A stretch of 64,000 nt of DNA, taken from assembly GCA_045588245.1 (NCBI GenBank), contig JAZNDW010000012.1, forward strand, positions 1-64,000, in the 5' to 3' direction. The notes below the pieces were generated by a model, which saw nothing but the letters and a program-made list of their open reading frames with translations, did not search any database and was not told where the DNA came from. Below, piece by piece: positions 7,508 through 15,045 of the stretch. Position 1 is the first letter of the stretch, and every line of letters starts with the position of its first letter. Position numbers and translations under genes: made by a program. This DNA comes from DTU064 sp045588245 (GTDB lineage: Bacteria; Bacillota; Clostridia; Oscillospirales; CAG-272).

Positions 7508-8539
7508 TTATCTGCTGCCCTTGTCGTAGGGTATACCCTCAGCTTTCGGAGCACGCGATTTCTTTGATGTGAAAGCAAGAACGATAAGCGTTACAAGGTA
7601 CGGAAGCATTCTGTAAAGGTGAGAGCTGATATTAAGCTCTGCGAGCCAATAAACACCGTCACCGTTAATATCTATCGTTGAATATGCTGCGGCGATACAC
7701 TTGAAAAATCCAAAAACGAGGGACGACACGGCGATGTTGATCGGTTTCCAGTTACCGAAGATCATAACTGCGAGCGCAAGGAAACCGAAGCCCGCAACGT
7801 CACCGTTCGCGGTGCAGTTTGCTGTCGTCAACGAATAAACGAATCCGCCCATGCCTGCAAGTGCGCCTGAGATCGTCGTTCCGGCGTAACGCATTTTATA
7901 AACGTTGATGCCAAGACTGTCTGCGGCTTGCGGATTTTCTCCGCAGGCACGCAGGCGTAAGCCAAAGCGTGTTTTATAAAGGATCACGGAAAGTACGACG
8001 AAAATGATAATGCAAATGTACGTTGCAAGGTAAACCTTGTTGAGAAACGTTTCACCAAAGAAGCCGAGGTCTGTGCTTTTGTCGATTCCGAGAGTCGACT
8101 TTTTGATCATGAACCACGATGCCGCATCACCCGTCGACATCTGAAGCGTGTTCTGATTCGCTATGATACGAACAAGGAAAAGGACGAGCGCGGGTGCCAT
8201 TAAGTTAAGTGCAGTACCGCCGATCGTCTGGTCAGCCTTGAGGTTGATCGAAGCGAAGCTTAACAATAAAGAGAAGATCGCGCCGAAAACTGCCGCAATA
8301 AGCATAGCAAGGATCTCAAGTCCCTGAAGCGTTAGCCAATTTCCTGTTCTTGCCGCAAAGAGCATTATGTCAAGCCCCTGCATCAAACGGACAAAAAGCA
8401 CGCCCACGAAGGCACCGAAGATCATGATGCCCTCTAACGCGAGGTTGATGATACCGCTGCGCTCCGCAAAAACACCTGCAAGAGCGACTATCATCAAAGG
8501 AATTGCATAAAGAAGAGTCTGTTGAACGATAAATGTCAT
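7508..8539 (-). CDS. BMP-type ABC transporter, permease 2
   Basis: 343-residue inner-membrane permease of the branched family used by Bmp/Nup nucleoside importers (NupQ/YufQ type). It shows the family motif GVFAERSGIINLALEGIM near the N-terminus and RACGENPQAADSLGIN, the cytoplasmic coupling region facing the ATPase, with eight to ten hydrophobic segments. The start overlaps the stop of permease 1 by four bases. It is the last gene of the lipoprotein, ATPase, permease, permease operon. A nucleoside substrate is inferred from the family. Confidence 0.9.
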   Translation of the reverse strand: MTFIVQQTLLYAIPLMIVALAGVFAERSGIINLALEGIMIFGAFVGVLFVRLMQGLDIMLFAARTGNWLTLQGLEILAMLIAAVFGAIFSLLLSFASINLKADQTIGGTALNLMAPALVLFLVRIIANQNTLQMSTGDAASWFMIKKSTLGIDKSTDLGFFGETFLNKVYLATYICIIIFVVLSVILYKTRFGLRLRACGENPQAADSLGINVYKMRYAGTTISGALAGMGGFVYSLTTANCTANGDVAGFGFLALAVMIFGNWKPINIAVSSLVFGFFKCIAAAYSTIDINGDGVYWLAELNISSHLYRMLPYLVTLIVLAFTSKKSRAPKAEGIPYDKGSR

Positions 8540-9834
8540 GTCAAATCTCCTCCTTTGTCAACGGAAGTGCCGTCCGTGTCGACGGCTTTTTCACCGTCAC
8601 ATATCAAACGGTTTTCATCAGGGGTTTCTTCTGTGTCGGGGGCTGCCGTCTCGGTGACGGATTCTTTACCCGACTTCTTTTTACGGGACGTAAGCCACAT
8701 ACGGATAACGAGCGAGAAAGCACTCAGATAAACGATAACGGCGATTATTACGTCGGTAATATATTCATTGTAAGCGGTGAATCCCGTAAGATTCTGACCT
8801 ACTATGTCAAGCATCGCCATGAAAATACCGGTGAATATTACGCCGATGGGATTGCTGACGGCAAGAAGTGCAACGGGGATTCCGTTAAAGCCGACGGCAG
8901 GGAGGGACTGATACGTTGACCAGAAAAACTCGGTATTACCCGACAGCCAGTAAAGGCTTGCGCCTGCGGCGGCGAGTGCGCCCGAAATCGACATGGAAAG
9001 AATAATATTCTTTCTGTCGTTTATTCCTGCGTATCTTGCAGCGTGGCGGTTGCTGCCGCACGCTTTGAGCTGATAGCCGAACGTCGTTTTGTTGAGCAGA
9101 ACGTAAACTCCCACGGCAATAACGATAGCTAAGAGAATACCGCCGTTGACCTGAGATTCGGGGAAGATCACGTCAAGCTCGAGCTTTGGCGTGGAAACGT
9201 TGTTGTAGCTCGTTTTGTAAATGTATCCTGTTTTCGTACCTTCGATGACGTTCTTGAAATTACTGATGTCAAATCCCCACGTCACGATATTGGCGGCAAG
9301 CCAGTTTGTCATAATGCAGGCAAGAACCTCATTTATATTGAGAAAAGCTTTGAGCGCACCCGGGATAGCACCCCACAGCGCACCTGCAAGCATACCGCCA
9401 AGGAATGCTAAGATCCAAATAAGAGCAGGTGAAACAGTTTCCGAGGGAATACCGAGAGCAATCATCAAAGATGCCATCGTGCCCATCAGATACTGACCGG
9501 GGGCACCAATGTTAAATAGTCCCGTTTTGTTCGCAAGGGCGACCGAAAGTCCCGTCATAATGAGAGGTGTGGCACGGAAAAGCATATTTCCGAGGTTCTG
9601 AGCGTTATAGCCCCAGGCCAAAGCTCCAGTAGTGTCGCGTCCCGTTGCAAGTATTCCTGCAAATATCAGACGAACACCGTCCCACATACCTTTGACACCG
9701 ATGGTGGGTTTGGACAGTCCGACAGCAGCGACGACGACGGCTCCGACGAATAGACCGATAACGATCGAGATCAAAGATGAAATAAGCTTTTTCGTGCCTT
9801 CTTTTTCGTAGAAGCTTAAAAGTTTACTTTTCAT
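8536..9834 (-). CDS. BMP-type ABC transporter, permease 1
   Basis: 432 residues, NupP/YufP type. Hydrophobic segments span about 20-385, with the conserved stretches ATPLIMTGLSVALANKTGLF and LKACGSNRHAARYAGIN, the ATPase-coupling loop. The last 50 or so residues are a hydrophilic acidic tail (TEETPDEN) not needed for transport. It overlaps both neighbours by four bases (ATGA), so the three ABC core genes are translationally coupled. It forms the heterodimeric channel with the product of the next gene. Confidence 0.9.
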   Translation of the reverse strand: MKSKLLSFYEKEGTKKLISSLISIVIGLFVGAVVVAAVGLSKPTIGVKGMWDGVRLIFAGILATGRDTTGALAWGYNAQNLGNMLFRATPLIMTGLSVALANKTGLFNIGAPGQYLMGTMASLMIALGIPSETVSPALIWILAFLGGMLAGALWGAIPGALKAFLNINEVLACIMTNWLAANIVTWGFDISNFKNVIEGTKTGYIYKTSYNNVSTPKLELDVIFPESQVNGGILLAIVIAVGVYVLLNKTTFGYQLKACGSNRHAARYAGINDRKNIILSMSISGALAAAGASLYWLSGNTEFFWSTYQSLPAVGFNGIPVALLAVSNPIGVIFTGIFMAMLDIVGQNLTGFTAYNEYITDVIIAVIVYLSAFSLVIRMWLTSRKKKSGKESVTETAAPDTEETPDENRLICDGEKAVDTDGTSVDKGGDLT

Positions 9835-11375
9835 TTCGTCGAACCTCCTGTGCTGTCACGTTTAGCACCTGCCATATAAAGTCCAAGCTCCTGAACGGTC
9901 GTTTTCAGCGGATCGAGCTCTCCGACGATCTCGCCTTCGTACATGACTAAAATTCTGTCGGCAAGATTCATGACCTCATCAAGCTCAAGGCTGACGAGCA
10001 AAACGGCTTTGCCTGCGTCGCGCTGCTCAACAAGCTTTCCGTGAATGTATTCGATCGCGCCGACGTCAAGGCCGCGTGTCGGCTGAACGGCGATCAGAAG
10101 CGGATTTTCGCGGTCGATCTCTCGTCCGACAATGGCTTTTTGCTGATTACCGCCTGACATACTTCTTGTGATTGTAGCGGCACCTTGACCGCTTCTGACA
10201 TCGTATTGATCAATGATCTGTTCGGCATATTCTCTGATAGTCGATCTTTGAATGAATCCGAACCGCTGGAAGCGTTCTTCACGGAAGGATTGAAGCACGA
10301 TATTGTTTTCGAGCGTGTCGTCGAGAATAACTCCGTGTTTATGTCTGTCTTCGGGAATGTGACTCATTCCCGCATCACTACGCTTTTTAACGCTGACTTT
10401 TGTTATATCTGTGCCGCAGAGTGTAACGGAGCCTTTGCTTATCTTTTCAAGTCCCGTAAGGCCGTATACAAGCTCGGTTTGTCCGTTGCCGTCGATGCCG
10501 GCGATGCAGACGATTTCACCTGCACGGACGTTAAACGATACGTTTTTAACGGCGTCGTTTTTATGTAAACGGGAGGGAACAGTCAGCCCCGAAACTTCAA
10601 GCACAACTTCCGTTGGCTTTGAAGGCTCTTTTTGTACCTGAAGCTGAACGTCGCGTCCGACCATCATGTTGGAAAGCTCTTGCTTGTTCGTGTTCTTCGT
10701 TTCCACCGTGCCGATACATTTTCCTTTACGAAGAACGGTCACACGGTCGGAAACAGCCATGATCTCATTCAATTTATGAGTGATAAAGAGTATAGACTTG
10801 CCTTCCTTTGCGAAGTCACGCATGATCTGCATCAACTCTTCGATCTCTTGCGGAGTCAGAACGGCAGTCGGCTCGTCAAAGATAAGGATCTCGTTGTCGC
10901 GGTAGAGCATTTTTAAGATCTCTGTGCGCTGTTGCATACCAACGCTGACGTCCTCGATCTTTGCGTTGAGGTCAACGTGAAGTCCGTACTTCTCCGACAG
11001 CTTCTGCACCTTGTCGCGAGCAGCTTTCCTTTGTAAAAATCCCATTTTTACGTCTTCTGCGCCGAGAATGATGTTGTCAAGTATCGTGAACACGTCAACG
11101 AGCTTGAAGTGCTGATGTACCATGCCTATGTTGAGGGCGGTGGCATCGTTGGGATTATTTATTTTAACGACCTCGCCGTTTTTTTTGATTACGCCCTGTT
11201 CGGGTTGATAAAGTCCGAACAAAACGCTCATAAGCGTCGATTTTCCGGCACCGTTTTCGCCGAGCAGAGCGTGGATCTCGCCGCGGCGAAGCTGCAAGGT
11301 GATATCATCATTTGCAACGATACCCGGAAATTCTTTTCTGATGTTGAGCATTTCAATAATGTAATCGGATTGCAT
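9831..11375 (-). CDS. BMP-type ABC transporter, double ATPase
   Basis: 514 residues with two ABC domains, as in RbsA/NupO. Domain 1 (about 5-245) has Walker A GENGAGKST, a signature-like DVSVGMQQRTEIL and Walker B EILIFDEPTAVLTP. Domain 2 (about 260-505) has the degenerate GIDGNGQTE and the signature MSGGNQQKAIVGREI. It energises import by the two permeases. GGAG lies just upstream of the ATG. The lipoprotein gene is upstream on the same strand but separated by a terminator hairpin. Confidence 0.93.
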   Translation of the reverse strand: MQSDYIIEMLNIRKEFPGIVANDDITLQLRRGEIHALLGENGAGKSTLMSVLFGLYQPEQGVIKKNGEVVKINNPNDATALNIGMVHQHFKLVDVFTILDNIILGAEDVKMGFLQRKAARDKVQKLSEKYGLHVDLNAKIEDVSVGMQQRTEILKMLYRDNEILIFDEPTAVLTPQEIEELMQIMRDFAKEGKSILFITHKLNEIMAVSDRVTVLRKGKCIGTVETKNTNKQELSNMMVGRDVQLQVQKEPSKPTEVVLEVSGLTVPSRLHKNDAVKNVSFNVRAGEIVCIAGIDGNGQTELVYGLTGLEKISKGSVTLCGTDITKVSVKKRSDAGMSHIPEDRHKHGVILDDTLENNIVLQSFREERFQRFGFIQRSTIREYAEQIIDQYDVRSGQGAATITRSMSGGNQQKAIVGREIDRENPLLIAVQPTRGLDVGAIEYIHGKLVEQRDAGKAVLLVSLELDEVMNLADRILVMYEGEIVGELDPLKTTVQELGLYMAGAKRDSTGGSTK

Positions 11376-11511
11376 ATTGTAACGCTCCTCCTTTGCAAAG
11401 AAAGTCAGTGTCTACTATTAATAATTATAACCGCAACGGTGTTATTTTGCAAGAAAAAAGGGGAACAAATATAAAAGATCGACAATGGCGGTCGAATGAA
11501 TGAAGAATAAA

Positions 11512-11550
11512 CAATAAAAAAGGGGGCATCTGCGATAAAGCAGATGCCCC
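11512..11550 (-). terminator. Terminator after the binding-protein gene, inside the ABC operon
   Basis: Read on the minus strand, GGGGCATCTGC and GCAGATGCCCC form an 11-bp stem followed by a C and a T-rich run. It lies just after the lipoprotein stop and before the ATPase gene, so the binding protein can be made in large excess over the membrane complex. Confidence 0.8.
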
Positions 11551-11578
11551 TATACGATATAATCTATGTTAAACAGAA

Positions 11579-12676
11579 TTATTCGATGTAGTTAACCGTT
11601 ACGTTAGCTGTGCTTTCGGGAGCTGTAACGAGGTCAGAGGAAACCTTGATCTCACCGGAAACGAGCTTAGCATAAAGAGCTTCGTAATCGGAAACGGACC
11701 AATTCGTCAAAGACCAGGTAGCCGTGGGAAGACCAACAGCATTGTCAGCAACGCCGAGAGAAGTGGACTTGCCGCCGATGTCAGCCCACTGACCTGCATA
11801 GTGCTTTTCGATAGCCCAAACGGTAGCATCAGCCAAGCCCTTCATAGCGGAGGTGATAACAACGTCGGGTGCTTCGTAGGACTGGTCAACGTCAACGCCT
11901 ACAACTTTGCAGTCTTCAGCAGAAGCTGCGGAAACAACGGAGGAGAACATGGAACCGCCGCAAGCGAAGATAACTTCAGTGCCGTTCTGGTACCAACCGG
12001 TAGCCATGGTCTGAAGCTCGGGTGAAGCGGAGAATGCAGCACCGTACATCCAGGAGTAGTTAACTTCAACCTTTACGCCCTTGGCAGCAGCAGCTGCTTC
12101 AGCGCCCTGAACGAAACCGTAACCGAAGCGCTGGCAAGCAGGGTTAGTTCCGCCGCCACCGCCGGTGAAGCCGAGCTTGGTGTAGCCTTCCATAACAGCA
12201 GCATAGCCTGCAAGATAGCCGGACTGCTCTTCCTGGAATGCGATACCAGCAACGTTGTCAAATCCGATCGGATAACCGTCGATGAAGATGAAGTTTACAT
12301 TCGGATAAGCTTCAGCAGCTGCTTTGAGAGCAGCTTCCTGCATGAAACCTGCAGCAACAACGACTTCTGCGCCGTTTTCGCAAGCGAGCTTCATAGCAGC
12401 AATACGGTCTTCGTCTGTAGCAGCATCACCGTTAGCGGGCTGATAGTACTTGTAGGACTTGCCGTTTTCTGCAGCATAAAGCTTAACGCCGTCATACGTG
12501 CCCTGGTTAAAGGACTTGTCCTTCAGCTGACCTACGTCAGTGATGAAAGCGATTTGATACTTGCCGTCTTCGGATGTCATTTCATCGGGGATAGCGTCCG
12601 CACCGCCGGAGCTGCAGGAAACGAACATGCAGGAGAACATAGCGAGTATCAAGAGAATTGCCAAAAGATTTTTCAT
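11579..12676 (-). CDS. BMP-family substrate-binding lipoprotein (nucleoside ABC transporter)
   Basis: 365 residues. The start is at MKNLLAILL with GGAGG nine bases upstream; a TTG inside the ribosome site is rejected. A lipoprotein signal runs to MFVSC (Cys about 21), so it is anchored outside the membrane. The mature part has BMP motifs: FITDVGQLKDKSFNQGTYDG at the start of the fold, GFMQEAAL, GIAFQEEQSGYLAGYAA, and a C-terminal VVGVDVDQS. The family binds nucleosides, or other small ligands in some members. Alanine- and glycine-rich with preferred codons, it looks highly expressed. Confidence 0.92.
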   Translation of the reverse strand: MKNLLAILLILAMFSCMFVSCSSGGADAIPDEMTSEDGKYQIAFITDVGQLKDKSFNQGTYDGVKLYAAENGKSYKYYQPANGDAATDEDRIAAMKLACENGAEVVVAAGFMQEAALKAAAEAYPNVNFIFIDGYPIGFDNVAGIAFQEEQSGYLAGYAAVMEGYTKLGFTGGGGGTNPACQRFGYGFVQGAEAAAAAKGVKVEVNYSWMYGAAFSASPELQTMATGWYQNGTEVIFACGGSMFSSVVSAASAEDCKVVGVDVDQSYEAPDVVITSAMKGLADATVWAIEKHYAGQWADIGGKSTSLGVADNAVGLPTATWSLTNWSVSDYEALYAKLVSGEIKVSSDLVTAPESTANVTVNYIE

Positions 12677-12722
12677 TTGAAATTCCTCCAAATAATTTTG
12701 TCGGTATTTTTATACCAAGTAC

Positions 12723-12751
12723 ATTCTCGCACAAATATATATAAAAATCAA
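12723..12751 (-). promoter_or_regulatory. Putative sigma-A promoter of the BMP operon
   Basis: On the minus strand TTGATT (12746-12751) and GAGAAT (12723-12728) are 17 bp apart, about 47 bases before the lipoprotein start. The -10 is imperfect; no purine riboswitch is recognisable in the short leader. Confidence 0.5.
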
Positions 12752-12822
12752 CAGTTTTTGTGAAATTGTTACAAAATTATTGCGTAAATCTTACCGTGAA
12801 AGCATAAAGGCACAATAATAAA

Positions 12823-12852
12823 AACGCGGCAATAGTCATCCTATGCCGCGTT
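12823..12852 (-). terminator. Terminator of mntP
   Basis: On the minus strand AACGCGGCATAG and CTATTGCCGCGTT pair around GATGA and are followed by T-rich sequence, immediately after the mntP stop. Confidence 0.8.
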
Positions 12853-12856
12853 AAAA

Positions 12857-13441
12857 TCAAAAGATGCCGGTTATAAAAATCTCAATTCCGATGAACAGAA
12901 GTATTGCACCGCCGAAAATCGAAGCTTTACCTGCAAGCTTTGTGCCCGCTTTTTTGCCCAATATAAGACCGAACATACATATAATGAAGGTCACGATGGC
13001 GATGATGAGACAAGATATCAAAGCTTCTATGAAATTATAATCGCTGATCGTGAATCCGACGGAAAGTGCGTCTATAGACGTTGCAACGCCCTGAACCAAA
13101 AGGGCGGCGAATCCGACGGCGGGAACTTCAGAGTGTGAATCCTTGTTTTTTATTCCTTCAAAAAGCATCGTGCCGCCAATATAAGAGAGAAGTATGAGCG
13201 CGATCCACGGAATAAACTTTTCAAATTGGCTGAACAGGTGCGCTACGGTTGAAACGCAAAGCCAACCGATCATGGGCATCGAAAACTGAAAAAAAGAGAA
13301 TATGCCTGCAATACAGCACATTCGCAGATTTTTCATTTTCGGTTCGTTAAGTCCGTTCGCCAGAGAAACGGAAAAAGCATCCATGGCAAGTCCGACGCCG
13401 AAAAGAATACTGTTAAGAAAAAACATGAAGTCTATGTTCAT
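12857..13441 (-). CDS. mntP: Manganese efflux pump MntP
   Basis: 194 residues with six membrane segments, the usual size of the family. The two pseudo-symmetric halves each carry the conserved Asp motif: GLAMDAFSVSLANG near residue 20 and SIDALSVGFT near 120. It exports Mn2+ across the cytoplasmic membrane. The start is the ATG with GGAGG upstream (13450-13454); a longer frame has no ribosome site. It is transcribed alone. The leader is AT-rich and I could not find the yybP-ykoY manganese riboswitch that often precedes this gene. Confidence 0.92.
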   Translation of the reverse strand: MNIDFMFFLNSILFGVGLAMDAFSVSLANGLNEPKMKNLRMCCIAGIFSFFQFSMPMIGWLCVSTVAHLFSQFEKFIPWIALILLSYIGGTMLFEGIKNKDSHSEVPAVGFAALLVQGVATSIDALSVGFTISDYNFIEALISCLIIAIVTFIICMFGLILGKKAGTKLAGKASIFGGAILLFIGIEIFITGIF

Positions 13442-13532
13442 TGAATAATCCTCCGAAGCAGGGAAGAATAACGGAAACAATGAATATTTCACTGAGAAAA
13501 TACAATTGTTATCTTCTTGCGTGTGGACATAT

Positions 13533-13561
13533 TTTATATGAATACAGTAAACGTTATGTAA
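13533..13561 (-). promoter_or_regulatory. Putative promoter of mntP
   Basis: Minus strand TTACAT (13556-13561) and TATAAA (13533-13538) with a 17-bp spacer, about 90 bases upstream of the mntP start. Confidence 0.55.
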
Positions 13562-13612
13562 CGCAAGTGTTAACGGACGATGAATTTTATACGAGTCATA
13601 AGGAAATCAAAA

Positions 13613-13636
13613 AAACGCAGCCGAAAGCTGCGTTTT
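13613..13636. terminator. Terminator after the DUF1540 gene
   Basis: AAAACGCAGC and GCTGCGTTTT form a 10-bp stem with loop CGAA, with A and T runs on both sides. It ends the leftward DUF1540 transcript ahead of the mntP promoter. Confidence 0.85.
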
Positions 13637-13653
13637 TTTGATACTCTAAGCGA

Positions 13654-13845
13654 TCATTTACTTTCTTTGCCTGAAAGAACGAACGACGCGCAATCGGTAC
13701 ACTGTTCTCTTGTGGGGTTCATTTCGTGGGTTATGACCTTGATCTTGTCTAAAGAGCAGTAGTTCTGACCCGCGCAGTGGTTGGCGCATTGCATAACGGT
13801 ACATTCGATGCTTTTGTTAACTCTTTTCTTGCATTGTTCCTGCAT
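13654..13845 (-). CDS. DUF1540-family cysteine-rich small protein
   Basis: 63 residues, starting at the ATG behind AAGGAG. The body carries the DUF1540 pattern of spaced cysteines (IECTVMQCANHCAGQNYCS, then REQCTDCASF), probably a metal-binding fold; the family is common in spore formers and its role is unknown. It has its own terminator and is divergent from the tRNA gene. Confidence 0.85.
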   Translation of the reverse strand: MQEQCKKRVNKSIECTVMQCANHCAGQNYCSLDKIKVITHEMNPTREQCTDCASFVLSGKESK

Positions 13846-13944
13846 ATTAATCTCCTTTGGAATATAAATAACGCTTGCATTTAATAGCAAAAATAGTTTG
13901 TCCGAAACGGTGCAAAAAAATTCTTAAAAAAATAAAAATAACTA

Positions 13945-13973
13945 TTGACGAAAAAAAAACGCTGTGATATAAT
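13945..13973 (+). promoter_or_regulatory. Promoter of tRNA-Pro
   Basis: TTGACG (13945-13950) and a perfect TATAAT (13968-13973), 17-bp spacer, 38 bases before the tRNA 5' end: a strong stable-RNA promoter. Confidence 0.85.
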
Positions 13974-14011
13974 ATCTTGGCGCTTGGGAGAGAGAATCTC
14001 CAAGAGAGCTA

Positions 14012-14085
14012 TCTGGGTGTGGCGCAGTTGGGAGCGCGCTACCTTGGGGTGGTAGAGGCCGCTGGTTCAAGTCCAGTCACTCAGA
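14012..14085 (+). tRNA. tRNA-Pro (anticodon GGG)
   Basis: 74 nt that fold into a full cloverleaf. The acceptor stem TCTGGGT pairs with ACTCAGA (one G-T), the D arm has GCGC pairs, the anticodon stem CTACC/GGTAG encloses loop TTGGGGT with anticodon GGG, and the T arm has GCTGG/CCAGT around TTCAAGT. It reads CCC and CCU proline codons. The 3' CCA is not encoded and must be added by enzyme. A promoter and a terminator frame it as a one-gene unit. Confidence 0.92.
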
Positions 14086-14092
14086 TAAAAGA

Positions 14093-14119
14093 AAAAGAGG
14101 AGCAAGGCTCCTCTTTTTT
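14093..14119 (+). terminator. Terminator of tRNA-Pro
   Basis: AAAAGAGGAGC and GCTCCTCTTTT pair around AAG, ending in a T run, eight bases after the tRNA. Confidence 0.88.
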
Positions 14120-14141
14120 CTTTTGTCTCGAAAGATTGCGG

Positions 14142-14196
14142 CAATTGTACCACTTCAAAACGCTTAGCGTTTTGAAGCATGCGAAGCATGCAATTG
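14142..14196. repeat. Compound palindromic element flanked by CAATTG
   Basis: A perfect 25-bp palindrome with 12-base arms (CTTCAAAACGCT, 14153-14164, mirrored at 14166-14177) is followed at once by a second hairpin GCATGC-GAA-GCATGC (14177-14191). The block lies between two copies of CAATTG (14142-14147 and 14191-14196). It looks like a small mobile or repetitive palindrome dropped beside the tRNA. No coding capacity. Confidence 0.65.
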
Positions 14197-14219
14197 GTTC
14201 ATAGTCCGGTCACTCAGAT
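14196..14219 (+). pseudogene. Duplicated 3' end of tRNA-Pro (tRNA remnant)
   Basis: The sequence from GGTTCA to ACTCAGA repeats the T arm and acceptor 3' strand of tRNA-Pro with one inserted base in the T loop and one A-to-G change. No 5' half, D arm or anticodon arm precedes it, so it is not a functional tRNA. The rest of the 396-bp gap 14086-14481 holds the terminators, palindromes and AT-rich sequence. Confidence 0.75.
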
Positions 14220-14224
14220 ATAAA

Positions 14225-14257
14225 AATCCGTCGGGAATGAATCCCGACGGATTTTTT
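14225..14257 (+). terminator. Second terminator after the tRNA remnant
   Basis: AATCCGTCGGG (14225-14235) and CCCGACGGATT (14243-14253) form an 11-bp stem followed by T. It would terminate a transcript that once ran through the now broken tRNA copy. Confidence 0.8.
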
Positions 14258-14481
14258 GTCGCATTCGATTCAATCGTAGACTGTGGAATCCGATATCTTT
14301 TGATTCAAAAATAATAATAAAAAACACCGTTTTCCCTCGCGTAAAAGCAGAAAATGTGAGATAGTTATAGTGTGGTGAAAAATAAAATAATAAAAAACAA
14401 AAAATGATGTAAGAATTTGAAAGAATTGTCGTTTAATTATGTGTAAGGGTAAAACAACAAGGGGAAAGGACTGATGAAAAC

Positions 14482-15045
14482 GTGAAAGACAGTGAGATAA
14501 TTGATCTGTTTTTTGAACGAAGCGAGACTGCGGTTTCGGAGCTTCTAACAAAATACGGTATAAAAATGAAGAGTCATGCAAGCCGTTATTTGCCAGACGG
14601 AAGAGACGTGGAAGAAGTCTGTAACGATACTCTCGTTACGATATGGAACTCAATTCCACCCGATCATCCGAAAAAACTGTTGACATATGCGCTTATGGTA
14701 CTCGATTGTAAGGTTTTGGACCGTCTGAAACACATGGGACGCAAAAAAAGAAGCCATTCTGCAGAGGTACTGTTTTCCGATTTCGACGAGATCGGCGGAT
14801 ATGCAGGCGTGAGCGCGAGCGCAGAAGAAACGGTCATCAACTGTAATAACGGTGTGATCAATGAGTTTCTCGAATCCGAAACGCCAACAAGCAGAAAAAT
14901 ATTTTTGAAGCGATATTACTACGGCAAATCAATATCGGATATAGCAGATGAGCTCGGAATGAAGGAGAACGCAGTGTACGTGCGCATATCGCGCACGAAA
15001 TCACGTCTGTATGAGTATTTACAAAGAAAGGGGATAATGTTATGA
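14482..15045 (+). CDS. ECF-type sigma-70 family RNA polymerase sigma factor
   Basis: 187 residues starting at GTG (no ATG is available in frame). Region 2 lies at about 20-75 (DVEEVCNDTLVTIWNSIPP) and region 4 at about 130-180 (LKRYYYGKSISDIADELGM, then YVRISRTKSRLYEYL). It directs RNA polymerase to a small regulon, normally while its membrane partner is inactivated by a signal. The four-base overlap with the next gene marks that protein as the partner. It belongs to the same subfamily as the sigma factor at 59749, sharing the E-E-x-x-N-D-T-x4-W-x2-I-P-P motif. Confidence 0.9.
   Translation: MKDSEIIDLFFERSETAVSELLTKYGIKMKSHASRYLPDGRDVEEVCNDTLVTIWNSIPPDHPKKLLTYALMVLDCKVLDRLKHMGRKKRSHSAEVLFSDFDEIGGYAGVSASAEETVINCNNGVINEFLESETPTSRKIFLKRYYYGKSISDIADELGMKENAVYVRISRTKSRLYEYLQRKGIML

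Noticed and set aside
13442..13560. yybP-ykoY manganese riboswitch upstream of mntP
   Set aside because: The sequence is AT-rich and lacks the conserved core of that class.
14012..14257. Integrative element bounded by the two tRNA 3' ends
   Set aside because: Only about 134 bp lie between the repeats and there is no integrase gene; at most it is a scar.
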